Below are positions 12,601 through 23,512 of a stretch of 64,000 nucleotides of DNA, piece by piece; position 1 is the stretch's first letter; the number at the start of each line of letters is the position of its first letter. A model generated the notes under the pieces. That model had not been told where the DNA came from and made no database searches. It was given only the letters and a program-made list of their open reading frames with translations. A program made the position numbers and the translations under genes. Source of the stretch: Piper betle (Eukaryota; Streptophyta; Magnoliopsida; Piperales; Piperaceae); the NCBI GenBank assembly GCA_033002965.1, contig JAURVB010012599.1:62001-126000 (forward strand), read 5' to 3'.

Positions 12601-14179
12601 GATGATCTAAGTTAATCTAAAAAGATAAAGAAGATAAAGATCTCATTTCATAAAAAGTTGTTCTTTACAAGATGCCTAAGTCTCCCATTGATAGAGTATT
12701 GGAGGCAAATTAAATATTTGAACTCTTACAACTTTATAACACAATTAAATACGAAACTCCTATGACTTACAACCTCTTTGTAGCTCATATAAATTAACTA
12801 TATAATATATCTTAAAATAGAGAAACCTTATTTAGGATAAGGTCTTTTCCTACATCAGTCCCTTCGAATATAAGGAGGAATGGGCTCGTCCCATTCAAGC
12901 TTCGATTTTAAATTGACGCGATATTGGCATTTGTGTAAATAATTCTAACAGGTTTATATGGTTAATTGATATTCATCTGGCTTGCTCAATGAAAAGCGGC
13001 ATTAATGATTCTTTCTTCATTTGTTTTCTTTTTTAAACTAAAAAAATCGGACATGTAGCTTATGAATTTTCATGTATGCATTTAATAACTCATTTTTGAG
13101 ATCTGTATTTTGTGAGTGCTCTATGAGATTTTCTAGGATCTCTCTTCTTGGACCTTAAGAAATCTGGACAATCTACTTTTTGAAAAGTTGATTAATTATA
13201 ACTTGCAGTTTGAAGAAACTAATCAGCATCTACGTCTCTGTTTACAGCTAAATGAGGATCTCCACACGTCTATATTTGAAGGGTGGTTTCCAGAGTACGC
13301 ACTCATTTATAGTGCAATTGTTGCAATTTGCTACCATTGTTGAAATATTTAAAACCATATTTTGAACTTCGGAATTTTTTAATGGCATTACAGGTTTGTA
13401 TGTGACTTCTTGCGGAAACAGGTTTCAACATTTCACTCATCCTTTAGTGCTCAGTAATGCTTAGTAATCTCAGCCCCAAGCTTAATCTTATTAGTAAATT
13501 ACTAAAGTTGATGAAGAAATTTAGTGGGCAGAAAATGTTCTTTAACTAAATAAAAAGACAATTTTATGTCTTGGTATAACCCTTTTATGCAGTATTTGGT
13601 TATGTACTCCATTAGGGCGTGTTTTGTTTTAGTAGTGTTCTCTTATATTTGACCAAAAGGATACATATTTGTGAGTACTTATTTGTGTTCTCAGTTGTAT
13701 AACTAGTGATACCCATTAGCAAATGCCCACTAGCGTTTGAAATATGACACTTTCCAAAAATCTCTTTCACCAAGTGGAAGACACTAGCGTATCTTTGGTC
13801 ATTTTGAATTCTAGAACTACGCTAGTATTATGATGGTATGGATTGATGTGGAAATGAATTTGGGTTTAAAATCATTTGATTGACCGAGGTACTAAACAAG
13901 GAACTTTCATACAAGTGGACTTTATAGAAACAAACAGCTTTGTCAAGGAACCCATTTCGCTTTTACCCTGTGTCCGACTACAGATTGATAATATACATAC
14001 CTGATGGTTACCTGCCTTGTGTACTTTGATGTGACGTGTATATAAATAAAAATAATTATTATGTTGTCAAATTTTAGTTCCCAAGAGGAGATGTTCCAGA
14101 TTGGGTTTGCAATGCTATGGAGGTTGCTGGAGTCGACATCTCAGCATGCCGCTCGTCTGTTTCTTCATCTAATGATTAA
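3638..14179 (+). CDS. QTRT1: Queuine tRNA-ribosyltransferase catalytic subunit (tRNA-guanine transglycosylase), 3' half, six exons
   Basis: The enzyme exchanges guanine-34 of GUN-anticodon tRNAs for queuine. Exons read by eye are 3638-3748, 8568-8639, 8726-8827, 13248-13294, 13394-13421 and 14078-14179 (stop TAA). All have AG/GT borders and the phases join without a break. Exon 1 here encodes the active-site stretch [17 protein letters not shown]; by family knowledge the Asp before CVYPTR is the catalytic nucleophile. Exons 2-3 encode the zinc site CTCMVC, with a His about 25 residues on (SYHN). Later exons give [17 protein letters not shown] and [10 protein letters not shown], as in eukaryotic QTRT1. 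In exon 4 I chose the acceptor at 13248, not 13209, because the shorter form aligns without an insertion. The N-terminal exons were not found in 1-3637 and probably lie to the left. No stops or frameshifts occur, so the gene is probably functional. Introns of 4.8 and 4.4 kb are inflated by transposons. Confidence 0.9.
4536..4917 (-). repeat. Degenerate LTR, family E, copy 1
   Basis: The segment starts TGATGGTGGATGG and ends TCTTACA. It aligns by eye along its length with 5525-5781 plus 7855-7993. The sequence to its right (4918-5302) looks like a decayed internal region, and a reverse-complement primer-site-like motif (TTTGATATCAAA) lies at about 5304-5315. It is therefore likely the 3' LTR of an element on the - strand. 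It lies within QTRT1 intron sequence. Confidence 0.6.
5316..5507 (-). repeat. Truncated LTR, family E, copy 2
   Basis: It begins TGTTGGCAAAGGG directly after the TATCAAA motif and parallels copy 1 (for example AGATAGACCGACAATTC). It breaks off near 5507, where another primer-site-like motif, CTTTGATACCAAAA, precedes copy 3. Confidence 0.5.
5525..7993 (-). repeat. LTR, family E, copy 3, split by a solo LTR
   Basis: It runs from TGATGGGGGACG to TCCTACA. Removing 5782-7854 leaves about 395 bp that aligns with copy 1 across the break: CCTACCAAATATCC on the left continues as CCAAGTAAAAATG on the right. The CTTTGATACCAAAA motif just left of it is the reverse complement of a TGGTATCAAAG primer site, consistent with a 5' LTR on the - strand. 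Confidence 0.6.
5782..7849. mobile_element. Solo LTR (family D), 2,068 bp, inserted in an older LTR inside a QTRT1 intron
   Basis: The element begins TGTCACGGGG and ends CTGTGACA, so the termini are TG..CA with the short inverted repeat TGTCAC/GTGACA. It is flanked by an exact 5-bp duplication, TATCC, at 5777-5781 and 7850-7854. The uninterrupted target is visible in the related copy at 4536-4917, which confirms the insertion. It is strongly GC- and CpG-rich compared with its surroundings, especially 7230-7420, which is a run of CGCGC-rich sequence. No gag or pol reading was recognised, so a solo LTR left by LTR-LTR recombination is the simplest reading. Open frames inside it are judged to be chance products of GC richness. 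Confidence 0.85.
9518..10361. mobile_element. Tourist/PIF-Harbinger-like non-autonomous element in a QTRT1 intron
   Basis: The left end GGATCTCTTTGGATAATG and the reverse complement of the right end, GGGTGTGTTCGGATTG, form a diverged terminal inverted repeat continuing through AATAAGAA. Flanking trinucleotides are TAA (9515-9517) and TAC (10362-10364), compatible with a decayed 3-bp TAA duplication. The interior has no recognisable transposase. An internal GATCCGTTTGGATGAG at about 9660 suggests a second nested end. Confidence 0.45.
10365..11368. other. AT-rich intronic stretch without recognised features
   Basis: The stretch is low-complexity A/T, particularly 10650-10940, where ATTAAAT-type motifs recur. 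No exon or repeat boundary is visible. Confidence 0.4.
11390..11889. mobile_element. (TA)n-flanked non-autonomous element, copy in a QTRT1 intron
   Basis: It lies between a TA run at 11369-11389 and TATATATA at 11890-11899. Near the left end is GCCCAGATTTGATAAAA, and near the right end is GGACAATTG.. followed by CTGCCCTAGCTCACCCAAGC. Both motifs recur in the 59375-60365 element (GCCCAAATTTGATGAAAA and CTGCCCCGAGCACACCCAA). The core is rich in TTGGCCA-type words in both copies. Confidence 0.5.
11900..12390. repeat. Dispersed CGGTT-rich repeat, copy 1
   Basis: It begins TTGAGCATTCGGTCAG, contains TTCGGTTTGGTTCGGTTTC near the right end and has an AT-rich middle. It aligns by eye with 15425-15935. 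The form is that of a MITE-like element with GAGCATTCGGT ends. Terminal repeats are too decayed to fix the borders. Confidence 0.45.
12391..13247. other. QTRT1 intron sequence without recognised elements
   Basis: A TA run at 12384-12400 and AT-rich sequence are seen. No repeat copy elsewhere in the window was noticed. Confidence 0.35.
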
Positions 14180-14565
14180 TTATTGGTAGTTCACATGCTT
14201 AATTAGTTTAGCATTTTCTGTATCATTTATTTGTGCGGCCTAAATTTTCTCACTCATATGCTGCTTCATTTTGCAAAATATTAATCATTGCAAGCTCATT
14301 AGCTTGGCATTTTTGCAGTTTAAATTCTAGATTTATGTAGAGTACCAATATATAATTCGTGATGTCTTATGAGCTACAATAAACATGGCATACTCTTTCT
14401 TTATTGTAGCCGATGAGGGTATAAAGAATGCTTTTAGTTAATGTGTCACCTTGAACTTTCAGTAAATATATTGGATTAGAGTTTACTAAACTAAGCCTGG
14501 TTGCGAATGTTTAAAAATATTACCTAAATGATTTTTACTATTGTTGTGCACATATTAAGACCAAG

Positions 14566-15072
14566 TAGGGGTGGTAATGGATAGATATGGTCATGGCTTA
14601 GAAGTGTTTTAATTTAAAGTGTCCATGTCTGGTCATGTCCACTTGGTAATCAGCTTAACGATGGGCTAGGGATAATAATGTAAAGAAATATTTTTTCTAA
14701 ATATAAAATAATAGATTATTAATAGGATTTTGAAACATTTATATTGACTTTCGTAATGGGGTTTTCTTACATGATTGTACATTTAGGCAAAATCATCTAA
14801 ACGGGAGTGGTACAAGTGAATTTAAACAAATGCATGAAAATTTTTAGGAAATCTTTCGTGAATTTATCTTTATTAATTGTTAATGCACATGGACAAGAGT
14901 AAACAAGAAATGCATATGGTGACCACTATGTCCAAATGTCATTTGGACAAAAATATTATGTTCATAGTTATATGTCCATGTCTTTGCGGCTCTTTTAAAA
15001 TGTGAATTAGCCTATCACGGACGTGGCATCGATGGAGTAATGGACTCATGGTATCGATTGCCACCGCCCCTA
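14566..15072. mobile_element. hAT-type MITE, 507 bp, just downstream of QTRT1
   Basis: The left end is TAGGGGTGGTAATGGATAG; the reverse complement of the right end is TAGGGGCGGTGGCAATCGAT. These form an imperfect terminal inverted repeat. The flanks are AGACCAAG (14558-14565) and CGACCAAG (15073-15080), an 8-bp target duplication with one mismatch. An 8-bp duplication and TAGGG termini are typical of Ac-like hAT elements. No transposase is encoded. It starts 387 bp after the QTRT1 stop, so it may overlap the transcript end. Confidence 0.8.
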
Positions 15073-15424
15073 CGACCAAGTGGGATATAATCTACTCTCT
15101 AGGGATCATACTTGTTTGCATATGCTCCCGTGTAATTCATGTTTTCTTCCTAGATTATTTGTTGCAATTTATTCCTAGAGTTGTGGTTCACATTTACGTC
15201 CTAGACTAGAAGTTTGAAAGATAACGTTTTTTTATATTTTACTTTGTGTTGTCTTTCATATTTAGTAATTTTAGGTTATAATGTTATTTCCCACAACATT
15301 ATTTACATCTTTTAAGTCTTACCTATAATTCCTTATAAATTAAACAGTAAAGCTTTTAATGTCTCTCGACCTGCATATGCTAATTGAAAATCAGTATGTC
15401 ACTGTTAGCTAGTGCTTGAAGCCT

Positions 15425-15935
15425 AGGGTCTAGGGTGAGCATTTAGTTGGTCCAGTTCTGTCCCATTTGAATCAAATTTGCATCAGGTGGTGGCTCGATT
15501 TCGTATCTGAAATCAAACTAAATTACTCTCAAATTCAAACAGAACCAAATCAAAATATTTTAGTTTGGTCACTTTGGTAACTTTATAATTGAATTGCATT
15601 ATATGTTACAAAAAATATATATTTGTTAAATTATTTAATTAAAATTGTATTATTATTTTATTAAATATTATCATTTAATAAGTAATTCTTAACATATATA
15701 TCATATTAAACAAAAATAATCATTGTAAAAATATTATAATTTCATGATAATTTACATTAAATATAGGTTTTAGAATATTTTGAAAATTTTGGTTGTTTCA
15801 CTTAATTCTTTTTGGTTCGGTTCCAAACCAAAATATTAATATTTATTTGGATTTACCTCAAGCCATACCAAAATTCAAACGAAAGTAGTTCAAAACCAAA
15901 CCGAATTATTTGGTTTGCTTTTGGTTTTGTAAAAA
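15425..15935. repeat. Dispersed CGGTT-rich repeat, copy 2
   Basis: It begins TAGGGTGAGCATTTAGTTGG, has an AT-rich middle and ends with TTGGTTCGGTTCCAAACC and AACCAAACCGAATTATTTGG, followed by a C10 tract. It parallels 11900-12390 segment by segment. Confidence 0.5.
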
Positions 15936-15959
15936 CTCCTCCCCCCCCCCTTATTTTTT

Positions 15960-17444
15960 AACATGCATAATATATAAATTCGGGTAATTACTAGCATCAT
16001 TTCTAATGCAAATGCATAACATATAATAATAATTATAGTGGAATAAACATACTAAGTTGAATCGACACCTACTTCCCTTCAAAACCTACATTAAAAATCC
16101 ATACTTACATGTATGACTATTGAGGCACCTCTCAATACAAATCTACTAAAACTAGTATCTTAAAACAAACAAATAATAGTTAAATAAATTCCTAAGTGAT
16201 GAAAATCTTCATCTCATTGCTCTTAAAGATTTTTTACTTGCGTACATGCAAACATATCTAATTAGTACTAAATACAATGTTTGGTCTACAATAAGTTGAT
16301 AAGTAAGAAAACGAACAATTAAATTGTAATTTTACTTACAATCAATATAACTCGTTAATATGACTTTCATAACATAACATGGAATACAACTTAATATTTG
16401 GATATGTATATAACTTAAGGTTAACATGCATTACTTTTACATTTACAACATGATTTACTTGATCAAATTATAAAACATACTTTTAGCATAAGAACATAAT
16501 CATCAATATCTTACTATAGTTAAAATTTTACAGCCCTAAAATCATTTAATAATATCTTCTTAAGTTCAACCTTTGTAACTTAAGAAAACATATTTTGATG
16601 CCCAAACTTTGTGACTTACTAATTTAACTATGATCAAACTTTTATGACCTTTAATCTGCTTACTTATGGTCCGCCTTTGTGACCTTTAATTTATTTAGTT
16701 ATGGTCCACCATTGTGACCTTAAATTTTAATTATAGTTCAACCTTTGTAGTCGTATGTTTTAACATACACAATATCTTCATTACCTAGCCTTTGTACATG
16801 GAAAGAGAAAACATAAAAATAACCTACTTAATACATGACTCAACCTTTGTAATATGTGGCTCTCCTTTGTGGTTGGGTTGCTCACCTTTGTAGCCATATT
16901 GAGTTTAGAATTTTCACTTCGGAGTTCTTGACGGTGAATCGCTACCAAAACCTATAAATTGACACATTCATAAGGAACGATTAATGATCACTAGCACTAT
17001 TAAGATAGTAGCCCGAACCTTCATTGGATCTTGCCTATGGGTAATACACCGAGTGTCACGACCTAGTACATCTACTAGGCTTTTAATTGAACTTGAGAAA
17101 TCATACAATATATTGTTAAGCCTAGGCTTCATCCTTGCTTTGACGCAACTTTTGAATGACATGAATTTGTAAAGTCTAGTCTTGACATTGCTTTGACTTA
17201 GCACGTGAAAAATACGTTATTATCGCTAAGCCTATGCTTTGTCAATGCCTTGACTTAATGTGTATAAAATGTAAAACATATTGTTCCAGTTTTATCTTTC
17301 TTATTTAAACATAATATGTGACCATATAAACATTAATAAGTTAAATCACGATTCAACTAATCCGTTTAAACATTAGCATACAAGGGGATCATAAGACTCC
17401 CAAAATATGAATGAATGGATTTGGATTGATGCAAAACTCCAAGC
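15960..17444. repeat. Degenerate repeat region with an array of CCTTTGTGACC words
   Basis: From about 16560 to 16890 the words CAACCTTTGTAACTTA, GACCTTTAATCTG and TATGGTCCGCCTTTGTGACC recur every few tens of bases as a decayed tandem array. No coding signal is seen. The region is interrupted on the right by the solo LTR at 17450, so it may be the left part of an older element continuing at 19225. Confidence 0.4.
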
Positions 17445-17789
17445 TCCTATGTAACGACCAGGCCATTTGTCACAATATTGTGGGCCTAGCTGGCCAGGTA
17501 TTACTCACAATTAAGCAAATATGTCTAACATTTTTCTCAACAAAAACATATATAAAGATCCCACAGTCTTAGACCGTTTCCCAGTAGCTACACTTATTTC
17601 TCAAATAAATAAAAAAGGAGTCCTCATATTTATTTTGCTCCATGCCTTGGTTGTCAATCACCTAATTTTGTATCTGCACACCTGCGGAGCAATTCCGCAT
17701 TAGTGATTTCAACACTAAGTAGTATAATACATAAAACAAATCAAGTACATTCCACTATTTCTTTATGTTTATTTTAATATACGGTGGAG

Positions 17790-18355
17790 CGATTCCGCTA
17801 TACTCCAAAACAATGCGGAGGAGGTATCCGCTGTGATCCACACACCCGGGCATAGCCCTTTTGTGGGGAGGCTACCACTACCGTCTCCAGTGCCAGTGCC
17901 TCGCACACCTCGGCCGTAGCCTTTTTGTAGGGAAGCTATCACTGTACTCGGGTGATTGCTATGCCCTGTTTGTGGGGAAGCTCTCACTACCAATTCCAGT
18001 GCCAATGCCTCACACACCCTGGCCGTAGCCTTTTTATGGGGAGGCTATCACTACACTCAGGTGAATGCTACGCCCCGTTTGTGGGGAAGCTTTCACTGCC
18101 AACTCTTGTGTCAGTGCCTCACACACCCCGGCCATAGCCTTTTTATGGGGAGGCTATCATTGCAGTCAGGTGAATGCTACGCCCCATTTGTGAGGAAGCT
18201 CTCATTGACTCTAGTGCTAGTGCCTCACACACCCCGGCCGTAGCCTTTTTATGGGGAGGCTATCACTGCACTTCAGTGTGATGGAGGAATCGCTGTGCCT
18301 TGCTCACCCCGGCTGTAGCCTTTTTATGGGGCGGCTATCACTACTCCAAAACAAT
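17790..18355. repeat. Minisatellite, unit about 109 bp, inside solo LTR-C
   Basis: GGCCGTAGCCTTTTTATGGG begins near 17912, 18021, 18130 and 18236, with a shortened unit at 18311. Spacings are about 109, 109, 106 and 75 bp. Units contain TGTGGGGAAGCTCTCACT and TGCCTCACACACC. Confidence 0.85.
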
Positions 18356-18929
18356 GTCGATGCATTACACAATTTACGCACATAATACGACCCCGTGTCG
18401 GACTGAGTCAATTCTTTGACCCCGGTTGCACTCGGTGCATGGTGGTCGAATCTGGGCTCGGGCCGACCTAGGCTACCAACAAGGAAAGTACGATGTTCTA
18501 CCTATTATACGTACCTGACTTGTGATTTCGTCTGACTGTGACCCGTGAACCCTAATCTGAATGAGGGCATAAAATTATACATTAGTATAATTTTATTTTG
18601 CATGAACCTGCATGCAACTTACATGACTAATATACTATCAATTTTAAATGATGTTAGTCTTCATTCCTTATTAAATTTTCAGCAATTCTAATGACAATTA
18701 ATTATTAACATGTCCATTTACAAAACAACTAAGCAATCGACAAGAACCCTATGCATAAGACGCTGGAGATCTAGCAACTTGGCAGGGCGTCTTCAACAAA
18801 CCTTGCATGTAAGAATCCTAATGGAAACAAATAAGATGAGGGATGAAATACTCACACAGTAATGGGGAGGTCGCCTGGGACGGAGATGAGGGATGAAATA
18901 CTCCCTCCTCCTGCATATATATTCATTTC

Positions 18930-19090
18930 AACCATTCCCTCCATTAAATTCCTATACCCCATCATCCATTGATATTTCCTAGGTTCAACGAGTCCCTTCA
19001 TTAAATTCTCACACCCCATCATCCATTGGTATTTCTGTAGGTTCAACGACCCCTTCATTAAATTCTTACACCCCATCATCCATTCATGAA
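18930..19090. repeat. Tandem repeat, unit about 56 bp, three copies
   Basis: CATTAAATTC followed by CACCCCATCATCCATT and TAGGTTCAACGA occurs three times in a row. A separate short duplication, GAGGGATGAAATACTC, is seen at about 18838 and 18887. Confidence 0.75.
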
Positions 19091-19224
19091 TAGGTATTTT
19101 CTAGGTGAGCTTAAGTTGAATCATGACCAGTCGACTTGATAACCAACCATATTGGTTCGTCTATATTTATTTCATAATATTTAGGTTCGAGTCTTGTAAT
19201 AAAAATCATGGTTTTTACATCCTA

Positions 19225-20089
19225 GCTGCTCCATTGCTCAACTCCTAGTCTAGACAAACATATATGGTTATATTAATGCCAAAACTAGCTTATCCATGCC
19301 TAAATGACATGACATGACATGACATGGACATGATTCATATACAACATGCAAACAATTCATACAACATGTCTACTACAGCATACAAGCATCATACATTCAT
19401 TAACTATTTACAAATGTGGCATGCATAACATTAATAAAACATAAAATTAGGGTTTTAAACTCCCAAATTTAGGAATATAAATCTCCCAGGATACTTGGCA
19501 AAAACTTATGAAATTTTATAAGTAGAAACTTGGCTTCATGACGGTTATAACACAAAAAGAATCACTTGAATCCAAGTTTTACAAGCAGAGTTACAACCAC
19601 CGCAGCATTGGTAGCCCCAGCCCTCTACGCTGGCATTGCGGTGATTAGGCTCGAGCTATAAATTAATTTTTGCCATCGTCGAGGTGTGGTGGCAAAGCCA
19701 TATCTTATTTTTCTTGTTTCTCATCTGATTTTTATCCGATTTAAGTGAAAGAAAATATGAGTTCTCAAGTTTTGTGAGTATAAAATCATGGGTTATAATA
19801 GGTTTTTAATGTATTATGATTTACCTTACTTTCTTATGGTCTTTATTAAGTAGGTAAATGTTCGATAATTTTGATGTTATACAAGTGCATACAGTCAAAA
19901 TAAGTAATACAATGATGAAATTAGAGTATTGGTCCATAAGGAGATTTATTTGCTTAAATTAATAATAGAATTCAGAACTTTCGAGGGAGAGCTACCAATT
20001 TGCCAACAAGATGACATCCTCAGTTGAGACTTCTGATCGTATTTGATGTGAGAAATTTCGATGATGGAATTTTTAAAAGGATGAGAGGT
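19225..20089. repeat. Degenerate repeat stretch
   Basis: It includes an ATGAC-type pentamer run at about 19304-19328. The segment 19862-20000 (ACAAGTGCATACAGTCAAAA, AGAGTATTGGTCC) aligns with 28306-28430 inside the pararetrovirus insertion, marking a dispersed element end. No gene was seen. Confidence 0.45.
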
Positions 20090-21888
20090 TATAAAACCCC
20101 ATCTTCGGGTTAGGGTTTTACTTGGGTTTAGTTTTGCCCAATTTGGGTCAATATCGAGTTAGTTCAAATGAATTCGAGCCAAACTAATTTTTACAAAATA
20201 AGTATGGGGCCCAGATAGCCATATGAGCATGCTATGGTGGCTGAGTATGCCAAACATGCATATGATAGCTTCAGTTAGGTTACAACAGTGTAAGAGTTAT
20301 CAGTGTATACGCGAGGTATACATATGATTTTTATGAGTTAGCTAGGATTTTATGCCTAGATTTAGGCCGTTGCAGTATTTAGTATCAATTCAAAATTTTT
20401 AGGGTATCTTATTTGCATGCAGCTTAGGGATTTTAGACTACCGATTTTCCCATCTGGGCCCAACTTGATTTAGTCACAGATTTTTCTTACCCGACTGAGT
20501 TGAGGGTTCGAGGCCCATTTAGCCTTCTTGCTTCGATTCCCGCCTATAGATTCTTTTTTAGGGCTCGAGTTAGTTTTGTCTTTGATAGGCTCGATCCGAG
20601 CTTTCCATTCAAATGTATATTACATATACCCATATGTGGGCCCCACTAGGCCACAAGTTGTCAAACATCCCGATCATGCCACATGGCAAGGTCTGAGCTG
20701 TCCACTCAACCCTAGCTTCAACCATCAATTTTCAAATGTTTATCTCCCATTTTCGGAGATATTCTCCATTACCGCTGCCGCCACTTGGGCTCGCCGCCAG
20801 TGATACCCCGGCCCTATTTCGGGCACCTGATCGATATGGCCGTGACCACCTCACGGCTGGTTATCAGTCCATACCCACCATCGCCATTGGTGCTATCACA
20901 GTAGCCGCCGACAATGGTGTTCTTGCAGTTGAGTTTTGCCACCGCTGCCACCCTTTTGGGCCATTTTCAAACACTGGCGACTGTCCTCCAGTAAAGCCGA
21001 CTACCCCAAAACATTCCCATCGCCAAAATCTTCTATTTGAGACCAACACTGACCTCTGTCGTGGCCGAGATTACTGGCGATGACTCGCACTTGCCCGACG
21101 GCGTTTTCCATCTTTTCCAACCTTTTTACAGCCCGCCACTGGCCGGACACCACTAATTGTCAACTAATATAGCTTCCTCATTCGACGATTGATCTTTTGA
21201 GATCACCCATGACCACCGCCGTAGCCGAGATCTATGCCGGCGACATTTCCGCATCCAGCGACGATACCACCCCTTCTTGGCCAGTCGATAGCTGAACCTT
21301 ACCAATTGCCACTGCCATCACATTCATTGTCCTCCCCTCTGTTGATCCCGACTAGTAGCAGCCTCTGCCATGCCGCTGTCGACATTTTTCGATGACGAGC
21401 ACCAGTTGCCCACCGCCCGACCCATTTGCCCGCGTCGAGTTCGGCTACCCGTGTTCGCATCCACGTGGTCAAGCTCGAGTCCACCAATCCAAGACCGTGT
21501 CTGTGTTCATTAGTCAGACCAACCTAGCCAACTCAACCCAGTAGTTTATTTATCCTAGACCAAGTTGACTCGGCCCAACTTGGTTTGGTTCAGCGCAGTT
21601 GATGCAGTTCAATTATTTTTGGATAGTTTTGGTCTGTTCTTGTACCCTTTTTAGTAATTTGAGAACCCTTATATTAATTTAGATGTATATTCACGTGATT
21701 TAGTATATTTAGATGTTATAATTATTATTATTTATTTTTAGTTTTATTTATGTATTTATTTATTATTATTTATTTCGTATTGTTAGTGTATTTATTGATT
21801 ATAATGTATGTTTATATAATTACTTATTTTTATTAATGATCTATTTACTTATTAATATTAATCTTATTTATATTAGTAAATTGTGTGT
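20090..21888 (+). mobile_element. Truncated LTR, family B
   Basis: It begins TATAAAACCCC, a decayed TGTAAAACCCC. It aligns with the first part of the solo LTR-B at 50558, including CCCAGATAGCCATATGAGCATG, a GC-rich core and GTAGTTTATTTATCCTAGACC followed by TTTATTTA-rich sequence. Homology stops exactly where the (TA)n-flanked element begins, so the 3' part is missing. The GC-rich core (20760-21500) is open over short frames in both copies, but the frames are not conserved, so no gene is called. Confidence 0.65.
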
Positions 21889-22164
21889 ATATATATATAT
21901 AAGTCCCATTTCTATCAGCCATATGCACAGAAGCTATGTATGCCACATATTAATGTGGACGGTCTAGATTAAAATGTGTACGATGAAACCCAATCCGCTG
22001 CACCCAATTTCATAACCCGCATCCAACCCTCGCTGCCCCAGCTGCAGCCTCCGACCCTTGCTACCTTGCCGCCGCCTATCTGTCTCCCGTCACCGTCGCG
22101 CCCGCCTCGCTCCCTCCCCAACCCTCCATCATCTTGGGTATGCTGCCGGCACGGTGGCGACTAG

Positions 22165-22482
22165 GTGAGGGCGATGGTGCTTCAGCTGCGGATGCCACTC
22201 ATGATGGCCGCCATCTACGGCAGCCAAGACATGATGAGGCTGATTGTGGCTGCCGGGCTCGCTATCGACGCCAACCGGTCCTGTTTCCCCAAAGGCAGCA
22301 CGACCTTCCACTGTGCCGCATCCGGCGGGTCCCTCGACGTCGTCGAGGCCGTTTGGATGCAAGGACGTCACCGCCGTCAATTCTGGCAGCCACTGTCCTC
22401 TCGACGTCGTTGTCTCGCCGCCCAAGCTACAAAGCCAGGAGCTTGCTCTGTCGAAGCTCCTCGCTACTTCCGTCAATGCGCC
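22165..22482 (+). pseudogene. Fragment of a plant CCCH zinc-finger protein, ankyrin-repeat region
   Basis: The first frame (22165 to about 22360) encodes PLMMAAIYGSQDMMRLI and FHCAASGGSLDVVEA. The reading then shifts by one frame and continues with GSHCPLDVVVSPPKLQ and ALSKLLA. Order and spacing match the N-terminal ankyrin region of plant tandem-CCCH zinc-finger proteins (the C3H29/C3H30/C3H66-like group), where the same words read with small changes. About five codons appear lost at the frame switch. The CCCH fingers themselves are absent. It lies within the (TA)n-flanked element and is read as a captured, broken gene piece rather than a gene. Confidence 0.75.
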
Positions 22483-22954
22483 GGACTGCTTATGGGTGAT
22501 TTTGGGTTTTATGGTTTTCAGGTGGGAGTTGCCGACATTGGAGAATTCAATTTTGGCTTCGACTGCTAATGATCTGCGGCGTGAGAGACATACCACAATC
22601 AACTCAGAGAAAGTGAAAGCTGCAGCCACAGTAGTCTGACTTCATTTGTCTAAATATTTTTTTGTTAATGTAGAACATAAAATCATGTCCATATCTAATT
22701 TGTTTTATTCTGTGCGGCTAACATTCTTGAATTGTTCAATATAGCAATGTTTTTGTGACATATATATGATGCAATGATATATGCTCCATTGCTTTGGTAA
22801 AAAAAATGATACGTGCTCCATTAGTTATTGATAATCTTTTTATTATAAATGCTTTTTTATTTTTCCTAATTCCATATGCAATATTGCTGGTGAATGATGG
22901 GAATTCAACAAGAGTGGCCATTGCCTTCGCCCTCCTAATCACCCCAGAGTGTTA

Positions 22955-23243
22955 GGATTGTTGGGTAAGCTCAAAGCTTGAAGGGTATGTGGCTCATACC
23001 TCCAAAGTGTTGGCCGACATTGACGAGGAAGAGAAGGTGCGGGCTCTCTGCTACCACAGCGAGAAGCTGGCCATTGCCTTTGCCCTCCTGGCCACCCCAC
23101 AAGGGAGCTCCATCAGAGTAATCAAGATTCTCAGGATTTGTGCCGACTGTCACTTGGCCATCAAGCACACTAGCAAGATTTATGGGCGAGAGATCATCGT
23201 GAGAGACCGTAGTCGATTTCACCATTTCAATCTTTTTCATTGA
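22955..23243 (+). pseudogene. Fragment of a PPR protein, E+/DYW domain
   Basis: After a one-base frameshift near 22979, the frame 22980-23243 reads [53 protein letters not shown] and [14 protein letters not shown] before stopping at LFH. This is the DYW deaminase domain of organelle RNA-editing PPR proteins. It includes the H-S-E (HSEK) active-site motif and the first CxxCH zinc motif (CADCH). The family normally ends with a Cys-x-Cys-x-DYW tail; here the frame stops just before it, so the last roughly ten residues are missing. PPR repeats are absent upstream. A decayed partial second copy of the IAFALL stretch lies at about 22909-22947. Confidence 0.8.
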
Positions 23244-23512
23244 GTGGAACGATTCAGTTAACAAGGTCAAATGTTTGATAAGAGGATCAAATTTTGGAGT
23301 ACATGTAGGAACTATCATTACATGTTCTTGATTTGGCAGCTAAGTTTCAGAAAAGAAAAAAGAAACTGGCATAAATTGCAAGATATGGAACAAAGCTGAT
23401 TTACATCGTGTGATTTCTGAAACTTGCCGACCACAAATTGCACATTAAGCCATGTGAATATCATAGTTCAAAACAAGGCAAAAGAATTGTTTCAGTCTTA
23501 AAAGAAACTCAC

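Larger units (their letters stand above)
17450..19219 (-). mobile_element. Solo LTR, family C, minus orientation
   Basis: It runs from TGTAACGACCAGG to GGTTTTTACA and is flanked by the exact duplication TCCTA at 17445-17449 and 19220-19224. It is the same family as 25860-27489, read in reverse. Shared blocks are the GACC/GTC..TGTTACA end, a CACTAATGC..AATTG..CC block at about 17680-17715 and the block at 18402-18480 containing CACTCGGTGCATGGTGG. No internal region is present. It carries two private tandem arrays, described separately. Confidence 0.85.

Noticed and set aside
13209..13247. Alternative upstream acceptor extending QTRT1 exon 4 by 13 codons
   Set aside because: It is in frame, but the added residues would create an insertion relative to the family; the acceptor at 13247 restores the usual length.
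13611..13970. Possible Tourist element starting GGGCGTGTTTTG
   Set aside because: No convincing inverted partner or TAA duplication was found in the intron.
17790..18355. CRISPR-like array
   Set aside because: Units are continuous minisatellite copies without unique spacers, in a plant LTR. The same reasoning applies to 26390-27010 and 38219-38430.
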